From a virus, in the IMG/VR virus record IMGVR_UViG_3300047564_000564, positions 1 through 51,880 of that record: a stretch of 51,880 bases of DNA. One strand, written 5' to 3'. Made by a program: the position numbers and the translations under genes. The notes under the pieces are model-generated. The model was not told the origin of the DNA. It did no database searches and was given only the letters and a program-made list of their open reading frames with translations. The stretch's first letter is position 1; each line of letters opens with the position of its first letter. Of this stretch, positions 22,942-31,754 are shown piece after piece.

Positions 22942-24650
22942 AGGACTCTAAACAAGTCAGATCTGAATATCAATCTTTCGTAGAATCATATTCATCGATC
23001 GCGGCTAAAGGGGCTGAGGAAGCCAAAGAAGCGGAGATGAAAAAGAAGTCTTCCAGAAAGGAAAAGGAAGATGATGAGTGTTCTTGTGAGAAAGAAAGTG
23101 TTCTCATGAGAAAGTCTGGTGCTTTCACTGAACTGGCTGAGAAATACCAGATGAGTGTCAAACAGTTTGCCAGATTTGTAGAGAACAACCAAGGTCTGTT
23201 TGATGTTCCAACCAGACAAAAGGCCGTTCTTGCAAATAAGTTCTCTGGATTTAAAGAGACTGTAGAATGGGATAAGTTCTTTGGTGATCTGGAACTGGTA
23301 CAAGTAGAAGAAGGTCTTGGTGTTGTAACTGGAACCGCCAAGGTGATCAATAAAGTGATGAAGAGCCCATCACAAACTCCTGCACAGGAGAAGAAGGCAG
23401 TTAGAGATTTGACAAAGGCTATGGATGTGGTTGCAAAACCGATCAAGTCTTTTGTGAATGTTGGCGATAAGAAGAACCAGGAAATGATGAACAAGCGCAG
23501 ACCAACCGCTGCGCAAGCTCAAAGAATGGAAGAGTTTGATGCAGAGGTTGAAGAACTGCAAGAAATTCAAACCAAAGAGACTGCATCTGGAACCAAGTAT
23601 AAGGTTCGTGTAAAAGAGAAGGAGAGTGGTTCTTCCTATATTCGTTATGCAACCCGTGAAAAGATTGCACAACTTCGTGCTGATCCTAAGATCGCATCTG
23701 TTGAGATGACCGATGAGGGTGAAGCTCCTGAAGATAGAGGTGAGAAGAAAGCCCAAGCCAAGGGTGGTGGTCTCGCCGTTAAGATGAAGAAGAAACAGGA
23801 AAAAGAAGCTGCTGCAAAACCAGCAGGTAAGGTGAAGAGAAGTGTCACCACCGAAGGTCTTGATCCTGTCGGTAAAGAAGATGAAGACATCGATAACGAT
23901 GGTGATACCGATAAGAGTGATAAGTATCTTCACAAGAGAAGAAAGGCCATCGGTAAGGCCATGAAGAAGAGAATGAAGGAAGGTTTCTCTAACTGGAGAG
24001 AAGACCTCAAAGAAATCACTGATGTTCAAGACTTAAAAAAAGTCAAGGGTGGTAAGGTCAACAACAAGGTAATCATTAACCCACCTATGGGTGAGGGTTT
24101 TGATCCTCAAAAGATTGCTGAAGGTCTTGGTGCTGAGTTGGTTGATTGTAGAGAAGTAGAGGAAGCCGTTGAAGGTGGTCCTATTCTTCCTGGTGAAAAG
24201 GGTAAGAGAATTTATCCAAAGGGTCAGGAACCAAAACCAACTGGTGCAAAACTTCCTCCTCTCCAGAAGGCTGGTTACGAACCAGAAGGTGAACAAATCG
24301 ATGAGATCGCCCCTGCACTTGCCGCTGGTGCTGCATTAGGTATCGGTGCTGCTGGTATGGGTTTGATTAACAAACTGAGACAACAAAAGAAAGCTGGTGA
24401 ACAGGGCAAACCTCAACCTGGTGTTGTAGGAAATCTGCAGAAACGCAACCAGATGTTGCAACAACTCAATCAAGAGACTGAAGTTGAGGGTGAAGTCATC
24501 GATGAGAAGAAACTCACCGAACCTGAAATGAAGAAACGTGAAGAAGTTGTCAAGTCTATGAAGAAGAAGGGTGACTTCTCTAAGTACGGTTCTCGTGCAA
24601 AGGAAGTGATGTATGCCACCGCAACAAAAATTGCCAAGAAAAAGGCATGA
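22938..24650 (+). CDS. Large charged protein with EF-hand-like loop, probable virion-associated protein
   Basis: 570 residues, very rich in Lys and Glu with coiled-coil-like stretches. Residues 317-328 (DIDNDGDTDKSD) form a calcium-loop pattern of EF-hand or dockerin type. One hydrophobic segment lies near residues 455-475 (IAPALAAGAALGIGAAGMGL). The C terminus KREEVVKSMKKKGDFSKYG is a block I have seen at the end of other marine phage proteins. It is ATGA-coupled on both sides. The composition fits an internal head or scaffold-like protein, but this is inference. Confidence 0.55.
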   Translation: MKDSKQVRSEYQSFVESYSSIAAKGAEEAKEAEMKKKSSRKEKEDDECSCEKESVLMRKSGAFTELAEKYQMSVKQFARFVENNQGLFDVPTRQKAVLANKFSGFKETVEWDKFFGDLELVQVEEGLGVVTGTAKVINKVMKSPSQTPAQEKKAVRDLTKAMDVVAKPIKSFVNVGDKKNQEMMNKRRPTAAQAQRMEEFDAEVEELQEIQTKETASGTKYKVRVKEKESGSSYIRYATREKIAQLRADPKIASVEMTDEGEAPEDRGEKKAQAKGGGLAVKMKKKQEKEAAAKPAGKVKRSVTTEGLDPVGKEDEDIDNDGDTDKSDKYLHKRRKAIGKAMKKRMKEGFSNWREDLKEITDVQDLKKVKGGKVNNKVIINPPMGEGFDPQKIAEGLGAELVDCREVEEAVEGGPILPGEKGKRIYPKGQEPKPTGAKLPPLQKAGYEPEGEQIDEIAPALAAGAALGIGAAGMGLINKLRQQKKAGEQGKPQPGVVGNLQKRNQMLQQLNQETEVEGEVIDEKKLTEPEMKKREEVVKSMKKKGDFSKYGSRAKEVMYATATKIAKKKA

Positions 24651-25018
24651 AAACCTTCCAACAATTCTCTGAGGAAGTAAGTCCTTTTCGTAATCCTGTG
24701 CAATGGTGGAACCAGGGTAGAAATACCAGGGTTCCAAATGAAAACCAGGCTTCCTGGAAAGATCTTGCAAAGGATGATTGGAAACAACGCCAAGGTTTAA
24801 AGGGTGCTGGTGGAAAAGGTGGTTGGGATCCTACCAGAGGATTTAGAGTTCAGTCCGCTGCCAAAGGTGGACTGAACAGTGGTCCTACTCCTGCAGTTCG
24901 TCAGGCTTTTGAGAGACCAGTAAGAACCGCAAGGACAGTTGCAAGAGGTATTGCAACTGGAGCCCGTGTTGCAGGAACAGTTGGTTCTGCATTATTAGGT
25001 CTCGATAGATTTAAGTGA
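24647..25018 (+). CDS. Putative internal head protein with capsid-targeting-like N terminus
   Basis: 123 residues, basic, Gly/Arg/Lys-rich. The first residues MKTFQQFSEEV resemble the capsid-targeting sequence of T4 internal proteins (IPIII begins MKTYQEFIAEA), which sends proteins into the prohead and is cut by gp21 after a glutamate. The remainder is low-complexity and positively charged, as for DNA-associated internal proteins. The gene at 34498 starts in the same way. The role is inferred from this N terminus only. Confidence 0.55.
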   Translation: MKTFQQFSEEVSPFRNPVQWWNQGRNTRVPNENQASWKDLAKDDWKQRQGLKGAGGKGGWDPTRGFRVQSAAKGGLNSGPTPAVRQAFERPVRTARTVARGIATGARVAGTVGSALLGLDRFK

Positions 25019-25049
25019 TCCTATATAGAGCGTAGCTGCATATACGGTC

Positions 25050-25229
25050 ATGCCCGTTTTTCTTTTGGTATTGAAGCCAATTATTTTTAGAATTGCTACA
25101 CATCCATCTGTTAAAAAACTGGTTATTGAACTCCTTGAGAGATACGTGAAGTCTACTGACAACAGTATCGATGATGCAGTTCTGGCTACAGTTAAGGAAC
25201 TTATGTTCAAACCTCAAGCTGAAGCCTGA
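25050..25229 (+). CDS. Small conserved cyanophage protein
   Basis: 59 residues: MPVFLLVLKPIIFRIATHPS followed by a helical part (KKLVIELLERYVKST ... VKELMFKP). Amphipathic with a hydrophobic N terminus; no clear SD. I recall near-identical small proteins in other cyanophages. It ends just before a strong terminator. Confidence 0.65.
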   Translation: MPVFLLVLKPIIFRIATHPSVKKLVIELLERYVKSTDNSIDDAVLATVKELMFKPQAEA

Positions 25230-25233
25230 TACC

Positions 25234-25261
25234 AAGGAGGGTTCTAAACCCTCCTTTTTTT
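25234..25261 (+). terminator. Intrinsic terminator
   Basis: AAGGAGGGTT (25234-25243), loop CTA, AACCCTCCTT (25247-25256), T to 25261. Confidence 0.9.
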
Positions 25262-25268
25262 ATAAATA
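25262..25268 (+). promoter_or_regulatory. Late promoter ATAAATA
   Basis: ATAAATA directly after the terminator T run and 31 bases before ATG 25299. A clean late promoter for the structural-type gene. Confidence 0.65.
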
Positions 25269-25298
25269 AATTATAGGAAAATATTACAGGGACAAACC

Positions 25299-25859
25299 AT
25301 GGCTCTTTGGGGCAATAACGATAATGTAACCACTGCCACCGCTGGTATTGTCACGGTTAGTGGAACTACGGTAACTGGTACTGCTACCACTTTTACTAAC
25401 TATGAAGTTGGTCAAGTACTGACAATCGGTAAAGGATCTGGTACTGTTGCTGGTACTGGTGGTACGGCTGGTTTTGCTGTTATTAAGAGTATTGCTAGTG
25501 ACACTTCAATGACACTGGTTGATACCGATGCTCTTTATAATGGCGCCGTTACTGGTTTAGGAACTGACGGTTTTATCGTTGGTGACAGACCTAAGTATCT
25601 GGATGAGGATCCAAACTTCGCTCCTAGTTCTGCAAACGGTCAAAGATCATATACTTCCCATGTATATGGTGTTGATGAGACTATGCAGAAGTCCAGAGTA
25701 ACAACTGGTTCTAAGTACAAGGCTCCTCACGCTGGTTGGGTTGGCGTTACCACATATGTTGACTGCCACGGCAACCTGAGAGTTAAGAGTGAGACATTTG
25801 TTGCAATGTCTGGTATCTCTACTCACACCCAAATTCAAACTTTCGTTCTCCCTGCTTGA
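25299..25859 (+). CDS. Virion structural-type protein (Gly/Thr-rich, cyanophage family)
   Basis: 186 residues. The start MALWGNNDNVTTATAGIVTV and the many Gly, Thr and Val residues in short beta repeats (VSGTTVTGTATTF) match a family I recall among cyanophage virion proteins. After residue 95 comes PKYLDEDPNF and a KAPHAGWVGVTTYVD segment. It has its own late promoter and an upstream terminator, as expected of an abundant late product such as a decoration or tail protein. The exact structural role is not known. Confidence 0.65.
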   Translation: MALWGNNDNVTTATAGIVTVSGTTVTGTATTFTNYEVGQVLTIGKGSGTVAGTGGTAGFAVIKSIASDTSMTLVDTDALYNGAVTGLGTDGFIVGDRPKYLDEDPNFAPSSANGQRSYTSHVYGVDETMQKSRVTTGSKYKAPHAGWVGVTTYVDCHGNLRVKSETFVAMSGISTHTQIQTFVLPA

Positions 25860-25890
25860 TAAATAGTCCCACGTTATACCGTGGGGTATG
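25859..25890 (+). promoter_or_regulatory. Late promoter ATAAATA with RBS-covering hairpin
   Basis: ATAAATA 25859-25865, then CCCACG (25868-25873), loop of 6, CGTGGG (25880-25885). The only G-rich ribosome site (GGGG 25883-25886) is in the 3' arm, and ATG 25888 follows. A late start near 25871 would remove half of the 5' arm. Confidence 0.6.
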
Positions 25891-26259
25891 TTATTTCATG
25901 AGTTGAATGAAGACAACTACATGATGTTTGCGATCAAACATTATGAAAATCCTCAAGCAATCACGCAAGAGGATTTTTATGATGATCTTAAAAGGTTCAA
26001 ATACATCAAACGTCTTCTACGAAGATATAAGAAAACGGGAGTTCTCAAGACCCACTTACTATTGAACCACTTCATTAGTGTGTACAATGTGTTTGGTGAT
26101 GCAGCAACTCCCCTGTTGTTCTTTAAAATTGATAGAGATCTCTGGCCCTCCATGAAGTCTTTTATCATGTATTTGGGTAGGTTGCCAGAATATCCCAAGG
26201 GACAAATACATGACATCATGGTTGACATTGAATGTCTTAAACAGTTGAGATTGGTCTAA
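25888..26259 (+). CDS. Conserved T4-like cyanophage protein (DUF7207-like)
   Basis: 123 residues, mostly helical: MLFHELNEDNYMMFAIKHYE, DDLKRFKYIKRLLRRYKKTG and LLNHFISVYNVFGDAATPLLFFK. I recognise it as a protein widely kept in marine T4-like phages with no known function. It stands behind a late promoter-hairpin element and is coupled to the next gene. Confidence 0.7.
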   Translation: MLFHELNEDNYMMFAIKHYENPQAITQEDFYDDLKRFKYIKRLLRRYKKTGVLKTHLLLNHFISVYNVFGDAATPLLFFKIDRDLWPSMKSFIMYLGRLPEYPKGQIHDIMVDIECLKQLRLV

Positions 26260-26513
26260 TGGACAAAAGGCTGGAAAGAGTTATCAACTATTTTAAAGAA
26301 GAGATGACCGCCAACCCTCCTGGCCAGGGTGGTGGTTTTAGTGCATCTTCTGCAGCTGCAGGTCCTACTGCTGGGTATGATCCCTCTTTGGGTCGCATCG
26401 ACAGAAGAAAGAAGAAGAACAAGAATTATCCAAAAGAAATCACAACCTTCTATAACCGCCTGTTGAAGTTTAAGGGCGACGTTTACAAAGCCACTAGAGA
26501 TGGAAAATCTTAA
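26259..26513 (+). CDS. Hypothetical protein
   Basis: 84 residues with a Gly/Ala/Ser-rich middle (GQGGGFSASSAAAGPTAGY) and a basic stretch (RRKKKNKNYPKE). The start shares TAATG with the previous gene; its last 14 bases overlap the next gene. No family recognised. Confidence 0.55.
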   Translation: MDKRLERVINYFKEEMTANPPGQGGGFSASSAAAGPTAGYDPSLGRIDRRKKKNKNYPKEITTFYNRLLKFKGDVYKATRDGKS

Positions 26514-26958
26514 CTGCGAAGTGAAGGTAGCCGTTTTAGAAGAGAAGATAGAGAATTTCGAAAGAGTTTTCCTGCGTTTAGACACGGCGATTGACAAAAT
26601 CGCAGAGGTAAATAATAATGTGTCTAGAATGCTTGCCGTTCATGAAGAACGATTGACCAAGCAGGAGAAAGTCGATGAAGTATTATTCAATAAAATTGAT
26701 CAGCTACGCGCTGCGATGGATCGAGATCATGAGGGAGTGTTACAACGTCTCCAGCTCTTGGAAAGAAAGTTATGGGGAGCCCTTGGAGGAGTTGCAGTCG
26801 TGGCCTTCATGGGAGGTGGAGGACCAGGAATGGTCATGAAAATCTTGCAGAGTGACGCTGGACGTGGTATGATAGAGAGACCCCAGTTTGCGACCATTGA
26901 ACTACATCGACACCAAGTACATCAGTCTGGTCTCAGTAAGGCTCTCCAAGTTCGCTGA
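26500..26958 (+). CDS. Coiled-coil protein with a hydrophobic segment
   Basis: 152 residues. Residues about 5-88 have the heptad pattern of a coiled coil (VLEEKIENFERVFLRLDTAI). One hydrophobic Gly-rich segment follows (about 92-112, LWGALGGVAVVAFMGGGG). The tail overlaps gene 61 in another frame by about 62 bases. The architecture resembles small membrane-anchored phage proteins, for example DUF7201; function unknown. Confidence 0.6.
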   Translation: MENLNCEVKVAVLEEKIENFERVFLRLDTAIDKIAEVNNNVSRMLAVHEERLTKQEKVDEVLFNKIDQLRAAMDRDHEGVLQRLQLLERKLWGALGGVAVVAFMGGGGPGMVMKILQSDAGRGMIERPQFATIELHRHQVHQSGLSKALQVR

Positions 26959-27892
26959 GAAGAAGAAAGGTTTATACAATTTCCGTTGTCCGTACTGTGG
27001 GGACAGTCAAAAATATAAGAACAAGTGCAGGGGATACCTGTTTGTTAAGAAAAACGATTTCGTTTTCAAGTGTCATAACTGTGGGGTTGGAAGGACACTT
27101 GCAAACTTTCTAAAGGACCAAGATGGTAATCTCCATGATCAATATGTCATGGAGAGGTACAAAGAAGGTTTGACTGGAAAGGGTAGTAACACACCCAATC
27201 CAGTCTTTAATTTTCCTAAACCTACGTTTAGATCCAAAGACATTTGTTCTGAATTGACCAAAGTGTCTGATCTAAATAAAGAACACTTTGCGAGAGGTTA
27301 TCTTCTAGGCAGAGGTGTTGAGGACTTGTCAAGGTTCTATTTTTGTCCCAACTTCATGGAGTGGACTAATAAACACAAACAAACCTTTGACAACTTTAAA
27401 AAAGATGAACCACGTATCATCATTCCTTTGAGAGATGAAAAAGGATCTTTGTTTGGATTTCAGGGTCGATCATTAGAACCTCTTTCCAAACTTCGATACA
27501 TCACCATTATGCTTGATGAGGATGCACCCAAAATTTATGGACTTGATACGATTGATAAATCCAAAGATGTATACGTTGTAGAGGGACCATTTGATGCGAC
27601 ATTCATTCCAAACGCGGTTGCTATGTGTGGAGCTGATATTCATTTTGGTGACTGGGGGATTAACGATCCTGTGTGGGTCTACGATAACGAACCAAGAAAC
27701 CCCCAAATCGTCACCAGAATTGCTTCGACCATCTCCAGAGGTGGAAGAGTGGTTATCTGGCCCTCTGGCCTAACAGACAAGGACATCAATGACATGATCC
27801 TTTCTGGACTTAATGTTATGGACATGTTAAAATCAAATACCTACAAAGGACTAGAAGCACAAGTTAAGTTTACGCAGTGGAAGAAAGTATGA
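26897..27892 (+). CDS. 61: DNA primase gp61
   Basis: 331 residues from TTG 26897 (TTG 26888 also possible); the family usually begins with a sequence like LNYIDTKYISLVS. A zinc-binding domain with CPYCGDS and CHNCGVG is followed by a TOPRIM core, in which VYVVEGPFDATF carries the catalytic glutamate and DNEPR the acidic pair. It makes RNA primers for lagging-strand synthesis together with gp41. An ATGA overlap links it to nrdA. Confidence 0.92.
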   Translation: MNYIDTKYISLVSVRLSKFAEKKKGLYNFRCPYCGDSQKYKNKCRGYLFVKKNDFVFKCHNCGVGRTLANFLKDQDGNLHDQYVMERYKEGLTGKGSNTPNPVFNFPKPTFRSKDICSELTKVSDLNKEHFARGYLLGRGVEDLSRFYFCPNFMEWTNKHKQTFDNFKKDEPRIIIPLRDEKGSLFGFQGRSLEPLSKLRYITIMLDEDAPKIYGLDTIDKSKDVYVVEGPFDATFIPNAVAMCGADIHFGDWGINDPVWVYDNEPRNPQIVTRIASTISRGGRVVIWPSGLTDKDINDMILSGLNVMDMLKSNTYKGLEAQVKFTQWKKV

Positions 27893-30183
27893 GTAACGGG
27901 ATCAAAGTTAAAAAGAGAAACGGTTCTATTGAACCACTTGATCTAGAGAAGATGCATCTAATGGTGGATGCAGCCTGCGAAGGTCTTGCAGGTGTATCTG
28001 CCTCTCAGGTAGAAATGAAATCTGGTATCCAGTTTTATGATGGTATTACAACTGCAGAAATTCAGGAAATCCTTATCCGTGCTGCCAGTGATCTTATCGA
28101 TCTGGATCATCCTAACTATCAGTTCGTCGCTGCACGACTTTTGCTCTTTGCGGTTAGAAAAAGCCTTTATGGAAGAATGAAGGAACTTCCTAGCCTTGTC
28201 GATCACATTAATTCTTGTGTGAACGCAAAGGTCTATGACAATGCCATCTATGACAAGTATTCTCTGGAAGAGATCCAGAGAGCTGATAGTTGGATTGATC
28301 ATACCCGTGACATGCTCTTCACCTATGCAGGTCTTCGTCAGGTTGTTGACAAGTACCTGGTTCAAGATAGAAGTACTGGTCAGGTTTATGAAACCCCCCA
28401 GTTCATGTACATGTTGATTGCCCTCACCATGTTTGCTGAGTATCCTAGGGATACCCGTATGGATTACGTTCACCGATACTACAATGCAATCTCAAAACAC
28501 AAAATCAACATTCCGACCCCCATCATGGCGGGAGTGCGAACACCACTTCGACAATTTGCAAGCTGTGTTCTTGTTGATGTTGATGACACCCTCGACAGCA
28601 TCTTTAGCAGTGACATGGCTATTGGCCGCTATGTTGCTCAACGCGCAGGAATCGGTATTAACGCAGGTCGCATCCGTGGTATCAACAGTAAAATTAGAGG
28701 CGGAGAGGTTACCCATACTGGCGTTGTACCGTTCCTCAAAAAATTTGAGAGCACTGTCCGATGCTGCACTCAAAATGGCATCCGAGGTGGATCTGCTACG
28801 GTCCACTTTCCAATCTGGCACCAGGAAATAGAAGACATCATCGTCCTCAAGAACAACAAAGGAACGGAAGACAATCGTGTTCGTAAATTAGATTACTCTA
28901 TTCAGATTAGTAAACTTTTCTATGAAAGATTTATTCAAGATGGGGAAATCACCCTTTTCTCCCCACATGATGTACCTGGATTGTATGATGCTTTCGGAAC
29001 AGATCGTTTTGACGATCTCTACGTTTCATATGAAAATGATCCGTCCACACCGAAGAAAACTATTAAAGCTCAGGAACTTATTCTTGATCTTCTGAAGGAA
29101 CGTGCAGAGACTGGTCGTCTGTACATTATGAACATCGACCACTGTAATAGTCACTCTTCATTCAAAGACAAGGTTGAAATGTCCAACCTGTGTCAAGAGA
29201 TCACTCTTCCAACTTATCCACTGCAACATATTGACGATGAGTTTGGTGAGATTGCACTTTGCATCCTCTCTGCAATCAACGTGGGTAAACTTCACAAACT
29301 TGATGAACTTGAGGAACTGTGTGATCTGGCTGTTCGTGGTCTGGAAGAACTGATTGATTATCAGGAGTATCCAGTCAAGGCTGCAGAACGAGCCACAAAG
29401 GCGCGTAGATCCCTTGGCATCGGTTACATTGGTCTTGCCCACTATCTTGCACGCCACGGTGAACATTACGATGATCCTCGTGCATGGGAACTGGTCCATG
29501 ACCTGACAGAAGCCTTCCAGTATTACCTCCTGAAGGCCTCTAATAAACTTGCACAGGAGAAGGGATGGTGTCATGATTTCGGCCGCACCAAGTATGCAGA
29601 TGGTATCCTGCCTATCGATACATACAAGAAGGATGTAGACGAAATCGTTCCAAACGAACTGAAGTATGATTGGGAAGCTTTACGTGCCGACATTCAAACA
29701 CATGGACTCCGACACAGCACTTTGTCCGCACAAATGCCTTCTGAGAGCAGTTCCGTTGTGTCAAACGAAACAAACGGAATTGAACCACCTAGAGACTACC
29801 TGTCCATTAAGAAGAGCAAGAAGGGACCCCTTAAACAGATTGTTCCTCAGTATAACTCCCTTAAGAATAATTACACTCTCCTTTGGGATATGCGTGATAA
29901 TCGCGGTTACATCAATGTTGTGGCCGTCATGCAGAAGTTCTTCGACCAAGCCATCTCAGGAAACTGGAGTTACAACCCAGAGAACTACCCAGACAATGAA
30001 GTGCCCGTGAGTGTGATGGCAAATGATTTTCTAACTACATATAAGTACGGTTGGAAGACTTCGTACTACCAGAACACTCACGATCTCAAGACCGATGAGG
30101 TAGAGACAAAAGAGAGTGTTGATGATATAATCAGTCAACTGTTATCTAAAGAGGAGGAAGTTTGTGAATCCTGTGCAATTTAA
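27889..30183 (+). CDS. nrdA: Ribonucleotide reductase class I alpha subunit
   Basis: 764 residues from ATG 27889. It reduces ribonucleoside diphosphates for phage DNA synthesis. The N-terminal ATP-cone (VKKRNGSIEPLDLEKMH) is kept. Active-site elements are present: Cys in QFASCVLVD, NLCQEI, CILSAINVGK, the radical-path tyrosines in KTSYYQNTHD, and the C-terminal CESC pair. So the enzyme looks intact. It overlaps nrdB by 20 bases; both are core genes of cyanomyoviruses. Confidence 0.96.
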   Translation: MSNGIKVKKRNGSIEPLDLEKMHLMVDAACEGLAGVSASQVEMKSGIQFYDGITTAEIQEILIRAASDLIDLDHPNYQFVAARLLLFAVRKSLYGRMKELPSLVDHINSCVNAKVYDNAIYDKYSLEEIQRADSWIDHTRDMLFTYAGLRQVVDKYLVQDRSTGQVYETPQFMYMLIALTMFAEYPRDTRMDYVHRYYNAISKHKINIPTPIMAGVRTPLRQFASCVLVDVDDTLDSIFSSDMAIGRYVAQRAGIGINAGRIRGINSKIRGGEVTHTGVVPFLKKFESTVRCCTQNGIRGGSATVHFPIWHQEIEDIIVLKNNKGTEDNRVRKLDYSIQISKLFYERFIQDGEITLFSPHDVPGLYDAFGTDRFDDLYVSYENDPSTPKKTIKAQELILDLLKERAETGRLYIMNIDHCNSHSSFKDKVEMSNLCQEITLPTYPLQHIDDEFGEIALCILSAINVGKLHKLDELEELCDLAVRGLEELIDYQEYPVKAAERATKARRSLGIGYIGLAHYLARHGEHYDDPRAWELVHDLTEAFQYYLLKASNKLAQEKGWCHDFGRTKYADGILPIDTYKKDVDEIVPNELKYDWEALRADIQTHGLRHSTLSAQMPSESSSVVSNETNGIEPPRDYLSIKKSKKGPLKQIVPQYNSLKNNYTLLWDMRDNRGYINVVAVMQKFFDQAISGNWSYNPENYPDNEVPVSVMANDFLTTYKYGWKTSYYQNTHDLKTDEVETKESVDDIISQLLSKEEEVCESCAI

Positions 30184-31348
30184 ACTCACCACCGAAGAAA
30201 GGACCGTCGTCGATGGAATGACGGTCTTCAATCCAGAGAAGGTTAATACTAAAAAACAACCGATGTTCTTCGGTAAACCTCTGGGAGTTCAAAGGTACGA
30301 TTCATACAAATACCCCATCTTTGATAAACTGACTACACAACAACTTGGATACTTCTGGAGACCCGAGGAGGTCTCCCTCCAGAAGGATCGCGCAGATTAT
30401 CAGTTACTTCGTCCAGAACAGAAACATATCTATACTTCTAACCTGAAGTATCAGATCATGTTGGATAGTGTTCAGGGTCGTGGACCTGGGATGGCTTTCA
30501 TCCCTTATTGTTCACTTCCTGAACTTGAAGCATGTATGGAAGTGTGGGGATTTATGGAGATGATCCATAGTCGTTCATACACTTATATTATCAAGAATGT
30601 GTATTCGGATCCATCAGAGATCTTTGACACCATTACAGAGGATCCTGCAATCCTTAGACGTGCAGAAAGTGTAACCTCTGCATATAATGATTTCATTCGT
30701 GCAGCCCAGATGTGGAGTTCTGGCAATCAGTGGCAACACAGTATTGAAGGTGTTCCTGCAGCTAAACAAGAACTGTATGAACTCAAGAGAAAACTCTATC
30801 GTGCAGTTGCGAATGTAAACATCCTTGAGGGTATTCGTTTCTACGTTTCCTTTGCATGTTCGTTTGCCTTTGGTGAACTGAAACTCATGGAAGGATCTGC
30901 CAAGATCATCTCCCTGATTGCAAGAGACGAGAACCAACACCTTGTACTCACCCAAACCATCCTGAACAAATGGAAAGAAGGTGATGATCCTGACATGGTA
31001 AGGATTGCCAAGGAAGAAGAAGAGAACGTATATCAAATGTTCCGCAATTGTGTGGAAGAGGAGAAGGCTTGGGCGGAGTATCTGTTCAGGGATGGATCCA
31101 TGATTGGTTTAAATGATAAACTTCTTTGTCAGTATGTGGAGTGGGTTGCCAATCGCCGTCTTAAGGCTATTGGACTGAAACCTCTGTACAATATCTCTGC
31201 AAACAATAATCCTCTTCCATGGACACAACACTGGATCTCCTCTAAGGGTCTTCAGGTTGCGCCTCAGGAGACTGAGGTGGAAAGTTATGTCGTCGGGGGT
31301 ATCAAACAGGATGTCAAAAAAGACACCTTCAGTGGGTTTAAACTTTGA
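30164..31348 (+). CDS. nrdB: Ribonucleotide reductase class I beta subunit
   Basis: 394 residues from GTG 30164 (SD GAGGAGG upstream). It carries the diiron-tyrosyl radical for NrdA. The ligand set follows E. coli NrdB: DYQ (Asp78), EMIHSRSY with Glu132, His135 and radical-type Tyr139, then EGIRFYVSFACSFAFGE and IARDENQH. LFRDGSMIGLN and QYVEWVANRRL are also conserved, as is the C-terminal end TFSGFKL. It is preceded by nrdA and overlaps the next small gene by 38 bases. Confidence 0.96.
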   Translation: MNPVQFKLTTEERTVVDGMTVFNPEKVNTKKQPMFFGKPLGVQRYDSYKYPIFDKLTTQQLGYFWRPEEVSLQKDRADYQLLRPEQKHIYTSNLKYQIMLDSVQGRGPGMAFIPYCSLPELEACMEVWGFMEMIHSRSYTYIIKNVYSDPSEIFDTITEDPAILRRAESVTSAYNDFIRAAQMWSSGNQWQHSIEGVPAAKQELYELKRKLYRAVANVNILEGIRFYVSFACSFAFGELKLMEGSAKIISLIARDENQHLVLTQTILNKWKEGDDPDMVRIAKEEEENVYQMFRNCVEEEKAWAEYLFRDGSMIGLNDKLLCQYVEWVANRRLKAIGLKPLYNISANNNPLPWTQHWISSKGLQVAPQETEVESYVVGGIKQDVKKDTFSGFKL

Positions 31349-31664
31349 TATTGTTCTAGACAAAGAAAAAGAAACAGATCTGCAGAAGATCAAGAGGTGG
31401 ATTTCTAAACAGAGACCTCCTCTTGATCTCATTTTGTCGTATCTATTTTCTTTTGTGGAGAAATGGTATATTGATGCCAAGGTGGAAGCCACAATGCAGG
31501 ACGTTGATCGTCAAGCAGAAGAAATCGTTAAACAGTGGGAGGAAGAAGATGAACGAAATCGACCCAAAGCAGAGATCGTGGAGGAGGGATTATTTGGACA
31601 GGAAGGCTGGTCTATCAGCATTTCAAATCCAGTTGTTGAAAGACGGCCCGAAGAAACTAACTGA
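31311..31664 (+). CDS. Hypothetical protein downstream of nrdB
   Basis: 117 residues from ATG 31311, overlapping nrdB by 38 bases. A helical body (LQKIKRWISKQRPPLDLILS) with an aromatic, partly hydrophobic stretch (YLFSFVEKWYID) and an acidic tail. No family recognised. Its 3' part overlaps the next gene by 116 bases. Confidence 0.55.
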   Translation: MSKKTPSVGLNFDIVLDKEKETDLQKIKRWISKQRPPLDLILSYLFSFVEKWYIDAKVEATMQDVDRQAEEIVKQWEEEDERNRPKAEIVEEGLFGQEGWSISISNPVVERRPEETN

Positions 31665-31740
31665 TGCATGGGCTCTTGGTGCCATGAGGAAAGATTGGGA
31701 GGATCACTTCCAGACACGCAATAACGAAGGGGGCTCTTGA
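31549..31740 (+). CDS. Small hypothetical protein overlapping the preceding gene
   Basis: 63 residues from ATG 31549, with GGGAGGAAG as SD. The first 116 bases are shared with the preceding gene in another frame; beyond 31664 the frame continues alone (ALGAMRKDWEDHFQTRN) to the terminator. Basic and helical. The SD and the unique 3' part make it likely to be real; no family known. Confidence 0.5.
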   Translation: MNEIDPKQRSWRRDYLDRKAGLSAFQIQLLKDGPKKLTDAWALGAMRKDWEDHFQTRNNEGGS

Positions 31741-31754
31741 CCCCCTCTTTTTTT
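31728..31754 (+). terminator. Intrinsic terminator after the nrd operon
   Basis: AGGGGG (31728-31733), loop CTCTTGA, CCCCCT (31741-31746), then C and seven T. Confidence 0.85.

Noticed and set aside
22970-24029. Long - strand frames opposite the large charged protein and others such as 20672-21304 and 44566-45387.
   Set aside because: Their composition (many Leu, Ser and Phe, the reverse of Lys- and Glu-rich codons) shows they are complements of real + strand genes.
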